From Melioribacter sp051488685 (GTDB lineage Bacteria > Bacteroidota > Ignavibacteria > Ignavibacteriales > Melioribacteraceae): a DNA stretch of 64,000 nt. The position numbers and the translations under genes were made by a program. The stretch spans positions 232,516-296,515 of the forward strand of contig NZ_JBPSEH010000004.1 in the NCBI RefSeq assembly GCF_051488685.1. Direction: 5' to 3'. Of the stretch, positions 34,154-42,077 are shown in pieces (the stretch's first letter is position 1; each line of letters starts with the position of its first letter). The notes under the pieces were generated by a model. It made no database searches, was not told the DNA's origin, and worked only from the letters and a program-made list of their open reading frames with translations.

Positions 34154-35302
34154 TTATACCTCGTTTAGTTTATGAATTCTGATATAAGAAGCGTAAAAGT
34201 AAATTAGTATGAGAATAATAAGGTGTAAAATTTCTGGCATAAGGTTTTTAAATCCGGCTCCTGCTTGTGAAAGCCTGGTAAAAAGATTTATATACGGTGT
34301 AAAAGGGACAGCATAACTTAGAGTCTTTATTACAATAGGCATTGCATCTAATTTCCAGCTATATCCAGAGAATAAAAAAATAGGATACGATGTAAGTGCC
34401 ATAATTTGAAGTGCATGCAATTTCTTCAAAAAGAATGAGGAAATAAAAATACCAAAGTAAACTACGCTGTTGATAAACAGTAAGCCAGTTAATATGAGGA
34501 TGATATAACTACCTTTAAATTCTATACCGAACATGTAAAAGATAATGGTTGTAAATAACAACAGATATACAGAGTATAGAAGTGTATAAAAAATTCCCTT
34601 GGCAGTAAGTATTGTTAAAATGTCTCTTTTCCATTCTAATATTTCATTGTTTTCTCTGCATTCGGCAATGCTTTTAGAGATTCCCAATAATAATGTCTGA
34701 TGGAGTATTAGTATAAGAATGGCAGGTATTAGATAATAACCGTAGCTATCCAGCAGATTAAACAAATTACGGATTTCGAGTTGTACAGGTTCAGATAATA
34801 TTTTTGCCTGTTCAGTTGTAAATCCTTTCGATCTGAAATAAGATAATTTTACTTTATCATTGATAGAACCTATTGTTTCATTTATCCCTTTGTTTAAGTC
34901 ATTCGAAATTAAAAAGCGTGATGTATTGAGGTATACCTTGATGCTATTTTTCTCATGCCGTTTAAGCTTTTTCTCGTAATATTTAGGAATAACCAAAATT
35001 CCTTGGACAGTACCATTTTTAATTAATTTCTCGTCGGGAAATTCGGTTTCTAATTCGATGCTTATATTGGAGTGGGCATCGAGCAAACTAATCAATTCTC
35101 TTGAAGATTTTGTTTTGTCTAAATCGACAACAGCTAATGGTACATTTCGTTCTACTTTATTAACATATACAGTACTATAGAAAAGAGAATAAAATAAGGG
35201 AGCAAGGATAAGTATCGCAAACAGATTGATATCTTTTCTTACAGTATGAAATTCTTCTACGATAATACTTGTTAGCTTTTCTATTTTCTTTTTAAATTTC
35301 AT
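34154..35302 (-). CDS. ABC-2 type permease (YhhJ/YbhR-like), second of pair
   Basis: A 382-residue inner-membrane protein. One N-terminal membrane segment (about residues 25-45) is followed by a large periplasmic domain with NVPLAVVDLDKTKSSRELIS and GILVIPKYYEKKL, then five hydrophobic segments in the C-terminal half including LFLFSGYSWKLDAMP. This is the layout of ABC-2 exporter permeases such as YbhR and YhhJ. The gene overlaps the first permease by 11 bp, so the two probably form a heterodimer. No ATP-binding subunit is encoded in the operon. Confidence 0.85.
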   Translation of the reverse strand: MKFKKKIEKLTSIIVEEFHTVRKDINLFAILILAPLFYSLFYSTVYVNKVERNVPLAVVDLDKTKSSRELISLLDAHSNISIELETEFPDEKLIKNGTVQGILVIPKYYEKKLKRHEKNSIKVYLNTSRFLISNDLNKGINETIGSINDKVKLSYFRSKGFTTEQAKILSEPVQLEIRNLFNLLDSYGYYLIPAILILILHQTLLLGISKSIAECRENNEILEWKRDILTILTAKGIFYTLLYSVYLLLFTTIIFYMFGIEFKGSYIILILTGLLFINSVVYFGIFISSFFLKKLHALQIMALTSYPIFLFSGYSWKLDAMPIVIKTLSYAVPFTPYINLFTRLSQAGAGFKNLMPEILHLIILILIYFYASYIRIHKLNEV

Positions 35303-36467
35303 TCGAGCTCGCTGTTGGCAATTTTTTGACTTTGTATTTTAGAACAATTAATGCTACAGTAAATGAGACGATAGTATAAAGTAGAAGTATTGATAACTCA
35401 GATGAAATATCATATAAAGAAGAGGAGGAATTGGCTACTTTAATAAAAGATTCTAAAAAGTAGGTGAAAGGCATTGAATAAGCCAGAATTTTATGAGCAG
35501 ATGCCATTGCCCATATAGGGAATGTGAAACCACTCAATATAAAAGCCGGTGTGTTAATGAATATTGTGAACTGAGTTGTTAATAATTGGTCGTTAAATAA
35601 TGTAGAGATTAGAAGTCCTGAACTAACATTTATTGCAATGAAGATTATAAAGAGTAATATTACTATTAGATAAGATCCATTAATTATAATATTGAAGAAT
35701 GGAAAAATTACGAACAGAATAATTAGCGACATGAAAAAATAAATCGTAAAATATGGAATAAATTTACCTGCAAAAATTGAGATCAATTTGCCATGGGAAA
35801 TCGTGAGCAACTCTGCGAAAGTACCTTTTACGAACTCTGAATTGATGGCCAAAGACGTACTTAACATTATTGCTATTTGAATAGTAAAAATTATTAATCC
35901 AGGGGGCAGATATCTAAGGTAACTATAATTAGGATTGTAAAGAGAGGACGCCTCAATTTTAACCGGATTTAACAAAGGATATGCTTGTGTTTCGTTTATT
36001 GAATTTTTCTTTAATTTATTCAACATCACGCCTGCTGAAAAAGTCTTTACAATTACGGAGGCCTCTTTTAGTATAAGGTTACTCGTAATAATGTTGGAGC
36101 TGTTTTTGTAAACAATTATTCTTGATTGCATCCCATTTTTGATCGAACGTTCAAAATTTGAGGGGATATAGAAAACTGCTTCAATTTTGCCATCTTTGAA
36201 GCCTTTTCCTATCATATCGATAGAAACGTAAGCGTCGGTAACCTTCATAGATGGAGAAGAGTCGATAAGGCGTATCAATTTCCTTGATAATTCACTTCTG
36301 TCGCAATCGTAAATGGCTACGGGAAGTTCGTGTAAAATTTCCTTTTGATATATAGTATTGAATATAAAAATGATTATCATAGGAAGGACGATCGCAATAA
36401 AAACGTTCATTCTGTCCATCCCTCTGATTTCTCTTGCTGCTATACGATATATATTTTGCAAATCCAT
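35292..36467 (-). CDS. ABC-2 type permease (YhhJ/YbhS-like), first of pair
   Basis: A 391-residue inner-membrane protein of the same family as its downstream neighbour. An N-terminal membrane helix (FIAIVLPMIIIFIFNTIY) is followed by a periplasmic domain with LPVAIYDCDRSELSRKLIRL and AVFYIPSNFERSIK, then hydrophobic segments containing FILSGFTFPIWAMA, the typical ABC-2 signature region near the C-terminus. It lies 6 bp after the membrane-fusion gene. In well-studied relatives the order is membrane-fusion protein, ATPase, permease, permease. Here the ATPase is missing between them. Confidence 0.86.
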   Translation of the reverse strand: MDLQNIYRIAAREIRGMDRMNVFIAIVLPMIIIFIFNTIYQKEILHELPVAIYDCDRSELSRKLIRLIDSSPSMKVTDAYVSIDMIGKGFKDGKIEAVFYIPSNFERSIKNGMQSRIIVYKNSSNIITSNLILKEASVIVKTFSAGVMLNKLKKNSINETQAYPLLNPVKIEASSLYNPNYSYLRYLPPGLIIFTIQIAIMLSTSLAINSEFVKGTFAELLTISHGKLISIFAGKFIPYFTIYFFMSLIILFVIFPFFNIIINGSYLIVILLFIIFIAINVSSGLLISTLFNDQLLTTQFTIFINTPAFILSGFTFPIWAMASAHKILAYSMPFTYFLESFIKVANSSSSLYDISSELSILLLYTIVSFTVALIVLKYKVKKLPTASSNEI

Positions 36468-36473
36468 ATATTA

Positions 36474-37451
36474 TTATTCGAAGTTTATTTGAACTGTCAT
36501 TCCTGGCAGCAATTTATTGTTGTTGTCAGTTGGAACAAGGTGAACTTCAAAAGTTTTCAAGTCGAAATCACCTTTGCGATTAGTTGGTTTCCAATCAGCG
36601 AAATCACCCAAAGGGGATATGTAATTTACTCTCATGGGGAACTCATTGAGATTAAGAGCTGGTACGTTTGTTTTGAATATTTTGCCTTTTGCTATTTTTG
36701 TCATTTCGTCTTCTCTTACATGAAGAATTACATATCGATCATTTTCGGGCAGAATGGAAAATACTGGATAACCTGAGTTAATCAATTCACCATTCTCTGC
36801 ATAGATGTCGGTAATTTCACCCAATACTGGAGCTTTGATAACAAGTTCGTTGCTATAAGCCAGTACTTCGTTGTAAGCATTCTCGGCTTGTGTTAAAAGT
36901 CCGCGCGTGGCAGCTATTTCCTCGTCACGTGCGCCATTAAGGGCCATCTCGTATTTAGCCTTTGCTGCCTCCATCTGAGCCTTAGCGGCATTGTATTTAA
37001 ATTCGATTTCGTCGAATTCTTGTAATGATATTACATTATCTTTATAAAGTTCCTTAAAGCGATTATATGTTTTGGATGCATATTCGTACTGAGATTTAGC
37101 TTGCAGATACAAATTCAAAGCAGCTTCTTTTTCTTCGCTGCGTACACCATTGAGAGCCATACGGTATTTTGCATTTGCGGCTTCAAGGGCACCTTTGGCC
37201 TGATTTAACTTGGCTTCGAGTTCCTTACTCTCAATTATGGCGAGTGTATCTCCAATATTTACTTTGTCTCCTTCGCGGACGTATATTTTTTTCAGTCTAC
37301 CTGGTATTTTTGAAGATACATCTACCTGATGAGATTCTACTAATCCCGTAATTATATTTTCGTCATTAGAAAAAATTTCAGAAAAAACTATTAATAGAAG
37401 CAAAATGAGTATACCCAGTACAATGGAAGGTATTATAATTTTTTTATTCAT
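36474..37451 (-). CDS. HlyD-family membrane-fusion protein
   Basis: Periplasmic adaptor linking an inner-membrane exporter to a TolC channel. 325 residues: an N-terminal anchor helix (IIIPSIVLGILILLLLIVFS), the first lipoyl half VSSKIPGRLKKIYVREGDKV, a long alpha-helical hairpin with two repeats of AKYRMALNG/AKYEMALNG flanking 'SEEKEAA/DEEIAAT' segments, the second lipoyl half VIKAPVLGEITDIYAENGEL, and a beta-barrel domain at the end. The start at 37451 is chosen because AAGGAG lies 7 nt upstream; an upstream ATG at 37508 would lie inside tolC. The start overlaps the tolC stop by 8 bp. Confidence 0.92.
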   Translation of the reverse strand: MNKKIIIPSIVLGILILLLLIVFSEIFSNDENIITGLVESHQVDVSSKIPGRLKKIYVREGDKVNIGDTLAIIESKELEAKLNQAKGALEAANAKYRMALNGVRSEEKEAALNLYLQAKSQYEYASKTYNRFKELYKDNVISLQEFDEIEFKYNAAKAQMEAAKAKYEMALNGARDEEIAATRGLLTQAENAYNEVLAYSNELVIKAPVLGEITDIYAENGELINSGYPVFSILPENDRYVILHVREDEMTKIAKGKIFKTNVPALNLNEFPMRVNYISPLGDFADWKPTNRKGDFDLKTFEVHLVPTDNNNKLLPGMTVQINFE

Positions 37452-38916
37452 GTGAAAACTCCTTATTCTTCCAAACATCAAAAAATTTATCGAAGTCGCC
37501 AGTGGCATAATAAAGTTCGGCTAAAGACTTGTAGTAATTGTACAAAGCAGTAGTTCGATTGAGTTTGGCTTTTTCGAGCGATAATTGTGCATCTACGACT
37601 TCTAACGAAGTGCCCATTCCACTCAGGAATCTTTTTTCGTTAATTCTAAGATTTTCCTCGGCTAATTTAATGTCAGATTCTAACTTCTTATATCGGTCGG
37701 AAGCGTTTACAGCTTCGGAATAAGATTTTGTAATCCACAAATTAACTTGATCAATCGCCTCATTCATAATTTGTTCGACTTCAGATTCCATATAATTTGC
37801 TTTTTGCAAGTCGAGATAATTTTTGAAGCCGTTAAATAAATTGAAGTTTACTTGGAGTCCAATAGCCCACCTTGGTTCAAGGGAAGATAAATATTCCGGA
37901 TACATTTCATATTTCCCGAATGCAAATAATTTGGGTAAAAACTCGGAACGAGCAATATTATAGTTTTGTCGTGCTGCATCCATTTTCTTCCTGATTATAT
38001 TCAGTAAAGGCTGCCTGGTGATTGCATCCGATTTAAGTTTATTTATATCCACGTCTGTTTCATTATAAAAGAGGGTGTCGGTCAATATTATTTCAGTGTT
38101 TGAGGATAGATTTAATAGCTGTTTAAATTTAACGAGCGCAAGTTCAAGTTTATTGACGTCGTTTAATAAATTGGTCTCGGCATCAGCATAAGCAACATCA
38201 GCTCTTAAATAGTGATGATATGCAATAATACCTTCTTTATATAATTTCCATGCATCTTCTTTATGCTTGCGGATACCATCAAGTACCGAACGCCTTGTTT
38301 CTACGATTTCTTCAAGGAGTACTACCTGAATGTATGCGTCGGTAACTTGATAACACAATTGATTTTTTATTGATTGCAGTTCTAATTCCGCAGCTTTTAA
38401 CTCACTCGAGGCATAATTTTTTGCAGCTAATAGTTTGCCTCCTAAGAATATTGGTTGATAACCTACTATGGTGGCAGTTTTAAAATCTTGCTCTTTAAAT
38501 GTCATACTAAATGGGGGCAACAATGAATTTAGCCCTGAAGCAATTTGATTCCGAATGGCAGATTTTTGCGCATCACTCATAGCTGGCAGACCGTTTAGTA
38601 TGTTGTAAATATTTTGTATTTCGGTCTGAGAATTGGCCTGAAGGCCTACAATGGCATCTTTAATTGGATTTAGATCGATGCTCATGTCGTCATTCAAATG
38701 AGTATAAGAAGCTTCGAGAGATACCACAGGAAGAAAATTACCCCAGGCTTTCTTGTTTTCAGCCTGTTTCATTTTCAAGCGCGATTCATATTTTTTTACA
38801 GTGTAACTGTTTGAGAGAGAAAGCTGTATTGATTCTTTCAACGACAACTCGAGGGGTTGCGCGATTAATTTACCCGCTAAGAGCAGAAGGGCAATAAGAG
38901 TTTTGTTGTTTCGCAT
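37444..38916 (-). CDS. TolC-family outer-membrane efflux protein
   Basis: Trimeric outer-membrane channel with a long periplasmic helical barrel. 490 residues from the preferred start: a signal peptide ending LLLAGKLIAQ, then two outer-membrane-efflux repeats, the first opening with LSLKESIQLSLSNSYTVKKY and the second with DAITRQPLLNIIRKKMDAAR. Helical coiled-coil sequence and beta hairpins such as RWAIGLQVNFNLFNGFKNYL are visible. The ATG at 38946 would add ten non-signal-like residues and lies inside the predicted TetR operator, so 38916 is favoured. First structural gene after tetR. Confidence 0.91.
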   Translation of the reverse strand: MRNNKTLIALLLLAGKLIAQPLELSLKESIQLSLSNSYTVKKYESRLKMKQAENKKAWGNFLPVVSLEASYTHLNDDMSIDLNPIKDAIVGLQANSQTEIQNIYNILNGLPAMSDAQKSAIRNQIASGLNSLLPPFSMTFKEQDFKTATIVGYQPIFLGGKLLAAKNYASSELKAAELELQSIKNQLCYQVTDAYIQVVLLEEIVETRRSVLDGIRKHKEDAWKLYKEGIIAYHHYLRADVAYADAETNLLNDVNKLELALVKFKQLLNLSSNTEIILTDTLFYNETDVDINKLKSDAITRQPLLNIIRKKMDAARQNYNIARSEFLPKLFAFGKYEMYPEYLSSLEPRWAIGLQVNFNLFNGFKNYLDLQKANYMESEVEQIMNEAIDQVNLWITKSYSEAVNASDRYKKLESDIKLAEENLRINEKRFLSGMGTSLEVVDAQLSLEKAKLNRTTALYNYYKSLAELYYATGDFDKFFDVWKNKEFSHE

Positions 38917-38930
38917 GATTAAGCCGAAAA

Positions 38931-38945
38931 ATGAATCATTATTCA
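38931..38945. promoter_or_regulatory. Predicted TetR operator, copy in front of tolC
   Basis: TGAAT-CATT-ATTCA, a perfect 5-4-5 palindrome (extended to ATGAAT...ATTCAT) that is the exact reverse complement, over 15 bp, of the site at the tetR promoter. It lies 15 bp before the preferred tolC start. Confidence 0.75.
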
Positions 38946-38963
38946 TAATTAATTTAAAAAAAA

Positions 38964-39551
38964 TTATTTCATTATCCCGTGTTTTATCAAAAATTTGAAA
39001 TTATGGCGTATTTTATTCAATGGTAATTTATCTGGCGTTAACGCCCACTGGTGAAGCAGATTGCGAATTGAACCAAATATAAAGTGGCGGAAAATCTTAA
39101 AGTCGATGTTCTTATTGAACAATCCAGCCTTAATACCTTCTTTAATTACTTTTTCACCTTCATCCAGAAACTTTTCGTAGTAGAGCGAGTATTTATCACC
39201 CGATATACGATTCATACTTTCTTGCTCATTGACGAAGACGATTGCAACCGAGGGATTTTGCGTAAACATATCGAAAATCAGGTCAATCATTGCATCGATT
39301 TTCTCAATTGGGGAGAGTAAATCATTACCAGTAATGGATAGCAATTCGCTGTAAAGTTTTTCCCAAAGTGTATTGTAGATTTTTATCAAGATGTCATCTT
39401 TATTCTTATAATAAAGATATACGCTCCCTGCAGCCACTCCGGCCTGTTCGGCTATCTGAGAAATTTTAGCTTTGTGAAATCCATGTCGAGCAAAAATCTC
39501 GACGGCTGCATCGAGTATATCTTTTTCTTTATTTCCTTCTTTTACTCTCAT
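38964..39551 (-). CDS. TetR-family transcriptional repressor
   Basis: A 195-residue regulator. The N-terminal HTH is ILDAAVEIFARHGFHKAKIS followed by QIAEQAGVAAGSVYLYYKNK (residues 12-51), the classical TetR DNA-binding domain. The C-terminal helical part (about 60-195) is the ligand-binding and dimerisation region. It opens the tetR-tolC-hlyD-permease-permease-barrel operon and diverges from a porin gene. A predicted operator overlaps its own promoter and recurs ahead of tolC, so it most likely represses itself and the exporter until an unknown ligand binds. Confidence 0.93.
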   Translation of the reverse strand: MRVKEGNKEKDILDAAVEIFARHGFHKAKISQIAEQAGVAAGSVYLYYKNKDDILIKIYNTLWEKLYSELLSITGNDLLSPIEKIDAMIDLIFDMFTQNPSVAIVFVNEQESMNRISGDKYSLYYEKFLDEGEKVIKEGIKAGLFNKNIDFKIFRHFIFGSIRNLLHQWALTPDKLPLNKIRHNFKFLIKHGIMK

Positions 39552-39564
39552 ACTACATTATTAA

Positions 39565-39578
39565 TGAATAATGATTCA
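39565..39578. promoter_or_regulatory. Predicted TetR operator, copy at the tetR promoter
   Basis: TGAAT-AATG-ATTCA palindrome. It abuts and overlaps by two bases the tetR -7 element (39577-39584, minus strand), a position where binding would block transcription initiation. It matches the tolC-side copy over 15 bp in inverted orientation. Confidence 0.78.
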
Positions 39579-39607
39579 AAAATACAGGATGCATAAATTA
39601 TTGTCAA
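39577..39607 (-). promoter_or_regulatory. tetR promoter
   Basis: Minus strand: TTG (39607-39605), 20 bp, TATTTTTG (39584-39577), matching the Bacteroidota -33/-7 pattern with ideal spacing, 26 bp before the tetR start. Confidence 0.7.
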
Positions 39608-39614
39608 GAAAAAA

Positions 39615-39645
39615 TTTGGAAAAATATTTTTTTTATTTATATTTG
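39615..39645 (+). promoter_or_regulatory. Promoter of the porin/FMN-binding/membrane-protein operon
   Basis: TTTG at 39615-39618, 19 bp, then TATATTTG at 39638-39645: a full Bacteroidota-type promoter 36 bp before the porin start. It is back to back with the tetR promoter, only 8 bp between the two -33 elements, so TetR or RNA polymerase at one could affect the other. Confidence 0.75.
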
Positions 39646-39681
39646 GTCTAAATAAAAATCATATTAATGGAGGTCGTCATC

Positions 39682-40746
39682 ATGCGTTTTTACATCTCTT
39701 TATTCTTGTTCTTTGCTTATTGTATAACTGCGATAGCTCAAACTGACGAGTTTTTTGAATCTAAGGTAACAGTTGGTGGTTACGGTGAACTTCATTACAA
39801 CTATTCAAAGGTTGAGAATACTAAAGCTTCAGAAATCCTCGATTTTCATCGCTTTGTAATTTTTCTCGGATATAATTTTAATGAAAAATGGTCATTCAAA
39901 TCAGAAGTTGATCTTGAACATAATTTTGTTCAGAACGGTCAGGGAGAACTTGAATTAGAACAAGCCTATGTGGAATACAACCATGCTGATTGGTTTGGAT
40001 TCCAGGCGGGTGTAATATTGCCCTCCATCGGTTTGCTAAACGAGTACCATGAACCACCGTTGTTCTTTGGCGTAGAAAGACCAGACTATCATAGCAAAAT
40101 TATTCCCACTACGTGGTTCGGCAATGGTGTCTCATTTTTCGGAAATTATAAGTCATTTGACTATAAATTAACCATAATGGAAGGACTCAATAGCGATAGT
40201 TTTAGCGAATCGGCTGCCATTCGTAACGGCCGCCTAAAAGGTTATAAGGCCAATGCAGAAAACTTATTGTATAATCTGCGTGTCAATTATCTCGGTTTTC
40301 CTGGTTTAAAATTTGGCGCTTCTTATTCGTACAATAATGCTTCAGGTGACACATCTCAAAATGCTATTTCAATTTATGAAGTTCATGCTTCTTACCAGAG
40401 AAATAATCTATATCTCGTGTTTGAATATGGTAATATTGACTATGAAAAATACAATTTGAAAAAATCAAACGGTTTTTATATCGATCTGGGTTATGATGTT
40501 TCAAGCCTGCTGAACTGGAGAACGAGAATAATTCCTTTTATCAGGTACACTGATTATAACACAGCTGCTTCAACTCTTACTGGTGGAAATTCAGAAAAAG
40601 CTAATCACAATTCTTACTGGATGGTCGGTTGCTCAGTAAAACCAATTGAAAAAGTTGTATTTAAAATTGATTACGGCATACGGACTAAAGAACTTGGCTC
40701 TCAAGAAACAACTCTATTTAACCTTGGCGTTGGATATATGTTTTGA
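39682..40746 (+). CDS. Porin-like outer-membrane beta-barrel protein
   Basis: 354 residues with a signal peptide (FYISLFLFFAYCITAIAQ) and a mature barrel made of alternating strands: VTVGGYGELHYNYSK, WSFKSEVDLEH, ELELEQAYVEYNH, FGFQAGVILPSIGLLNEYHE, GVSFFGNYKSFDYKLTIMEG, and a C-terminal strand ending in Phe (NLGVGYMF). The motif LEQAYVEY...FGFQAGV...IG resembles phosphate-selective/OprO-type porins. The start at 39682 is preferred because GGAGGT lies 7 nt upstream; an ATG at 39667 would place the ribosome site inside the gene. First gene of a unit with an FMN-binding protein, so it may admit a substrate or electron acceptor. Confidence 0.82.
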   Translation: MRFYISLFLFFAYCITAIAQTDEFFESKVTVGGYGELHYNYSKVENTKASEILDFHRFVIFLGYNFNEKWSFKSEVDLEHNFVQNGQGELELEQAYVEYNHADWFGFQAGVILPSIGLLNEYHEPPLFFGVERPDYHSKIIPTTWFGNGVSFFGNYKSFDYKLTIMEGLNSDSFSESAAIRNGRLKGYKANAENLLYNLRVNYLGFPGLKFGASYSYNNASGDTSQNAISIYEVHASYQRNNLYLVFEYGNIDYEKYNLKKSNGFYIDLGYDVSSLLNWRTRIIPFIRYTDYNTAASTLTGGNSEKANHNSYWMVGCSVKPIEKVVFKIDYGIRTKELGSQETTLFNLGVGYMF

Positions 40747-40754
40747 GGAAATTT

Positions 40755-41282
40755 ATGTTTAGAATTTTTATAGCACTTTTATTCTTATTCGGTTCAATAA
40801 ATGCTGGTATAAAAGAAGATGCCGAAAAAGCAGTAAAAAGCTTTTTCGGTTCCGGCCATAAATTTGTTATGATTAAGTACGATATAGCTCCAAATATTAA
40901 AACGAAGCTTGAGGTTAAACATAGGCAGAAGTTTTTCAGAGATTATTTATACATATGGAAAATATACCGGGAAGATTCATTGCATGCCTTTGCAGTTATG
41001 GACAATGTTTACGGTAAATCTCTTCCAATTACATTTCTTGTTATCTTCGATTCAAAAACAAAAGTAATAAATGCAGAAATTATTAAATACAGAGAATCCT
41101 ACGGAGGAGCTGTTAAGGAAAAAAGTTGGTTGAAACAATTTATCGGGAAAGACCACTCCTCGTCTTTCGAGCTTGGAGAGGATATAAATTCCATAAGCGG
41201 GGCTACAATTTCCGCAGATGCAGTTACAAGGGGCATCGCCAAACTAACAGAGTTAATAAAAATTATTCAAGCTGATTTATGA
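40755..41282 (+). CDS. Exported FMN-binding-domain protein with flavinylation motif
   Basis: 175 residues. An N-terminal signal peptide (IFIALLFLFGSINA) carries no twin arginine, so export is probably by Sec. The C-terminal half is an FMN-binding domain as in NqrC/RnfG. VINAEIIKYRESYGGAV and the attachment motif SISGATISADAV are seen; Thr151 would carry FMN covalently after modification by ApbE. An apbE gene is not in the window. The start at 40755 follows GAGGA; the TTG at 40743 overlaps the porin stop. Its stop overlaps the next gene as ATGA. A role in periplasmic flavin electron transfer is inferred. Confidence 0.83.
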   Translation: MFRIFIALLFLFGSINAGIKEDAEKAVKSFFGSGHKFVMIKYDIAPNIKTKLEVKHRQKFFRDYLYIWKIYREDSLHAFAVMDNVYGKSLPITFLVIFDSKTKVINAEIIKYRESYGGAVKEKSWLKQFIGKDHSSSFELGEDINSISGATISADAVTRGIAKLTELIKIIQADL

Positions 41283-41773
41283 ACTTCGTACTGTATAAAC
41301 TGGATAAATCACTTAAAGCCTTTCTTGCGATTTATTTGTTCACGCTTACAATCGGTGTGAGTATTGGAGCTTTGTTTGTCAAACATACTACGAATATATC
41401 CACCGAAGGAGTAGTTGAAAGATTTAATGGTTCGGAGACAGACGAAGACTTCGAAATTAAAGAAGCTTTTCCCAAACCGATATCTGAGCTAATGATCACT
41501 ACTCATAATCATATCTTGGGACTTTCATTTGTATTTTTTTCTGTGGGACTTATATTTTATTTTAATTCCATTATCAAAGGACCGTGGAAGATATTTTTTA
41601 TGGTAGAACCGCTAATTTCTCTTTTAATTACATTCGGGTCTATCTGGTTAATTAGATTTTATAATCCTGTCTTTGTTTATCTAACATTTATTTCCTCGTT
41701 GTTAATGTTTGCCTCGTTTTATATCATGGTGGCAATTTCAATATTTGAGATATTATTCATAAAAAAATTATGA
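41279..41773 (+). CDS. Four-helix membrane protein with paired histidines
   Basis: 164 residues, not recognised as a named family. Predicted membrane segments are about 12-34, 78-98, 103-126 and 131-160. Between the first two lies an acidic extracytoplasmic loop (GSETDEDFEIKEAFPKPISE), then His76 and His78 in TTHNHILGL at the mouth of helix 2, where they could bind heme or metal. It is translationally coupled (ATGA) to the FMN-binding protein, which argues that the two work together. A plausible role is an inner-membrane electron donor to the flavoprotein, by analogy with other flavinylation clusters. That is inference only. Confidence 0.6.
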   Translation: MNFVLYKLDKSLKAFLAIYLFTLTIGVSIGALFVKHTTNISTEGVVERFNGSETDEDFEIKEAFPKPISELMITTHNHILGLSFVFFSVGLIFYFNSIIKGPWKIFFMVEPLISLLITFGSIWLIRFYNPVFVYLTFISSLLMFASFYIMVAISIFEILFIKKL

Positions 41774-41822
41774 CAGAATGGATTATTTTTATTATCTTTT
41801 GCACGTAAAAAAGAGGTGAATG

Positions 41823-41990
41823 ATGGGAAATTTAGGCGCAACTGAAATTATTCTAATAGTTTTGGTGCTTGTATTATTATTCGGTGGTAAGAAAATACCC
41901 GAATTGATGAGAGGATTGGGACAGGGAGTTAAGTCTTTTAAAAAAGCCATCAACGAAGACGATACAAATTCCGAAAACGACAAATCTTAA
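41823..41990 (+). CDS. tatA: TatA-family twin-arginine translocase subunit
   Basis: A 55-residue protein. It has an N-terminal membrane helix (ATEIILIVLVLVLLF), the TatA hinge FGGKKIPELMRGLGQGVKSF, with the FG pair and the amphipathic helix starting at PELMRGLG, and an acidic C-terminus. These are complete TatA features. GAGG ends 6 nt before the ATG at 41823; another ATG immediately upstream at 41820 is too close to it. tatC is not nearby. It follows the membrane protein by 49 bp on the same strand and may be read from the same transcript, though the FMN-binding protein has no Tat signal. Confidence 0.92.
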   Translation: MGNLGATEIILIVLVLVLLFGGKKIPELMRGLGQGVKSFKKAINEDDTNSENDKS

Positions 41991-42004
41991 ATGCCCGCGT
42001 CAGA

Positions 42005-42035
42005 TTGAAGCTGAACTGAATCATCCTTATTTTTG
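42005..42035 (+). promoter_or_regulatory. htpG promoter
   Basis: TTG at 42005-42007, 20 bp, then TATTTTTG at 42028-42035: the Bacteroidota -33/-7 pattern, 42 bp before the htpG start. No heat-shock inverted repeat of the CIRCE type was seen. Confidence 0.7.
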
Positions 42036-42077
42036 CGGTAGCATTTTTTGTGGTGTTTCACAATTTGGGGAGTTGAG

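Noticed and set aside
38917..38946. Longer tolC start at 38946
   Set aside because: The added residues precede the signal peptide and the start lies inside the predicted TetR operator.
42048..42077. Longer htpG start at a GTG
   Set aside because: It would place the Shine-Dalgarno sequence inside the coding region and add ten residues not found in HtpG.
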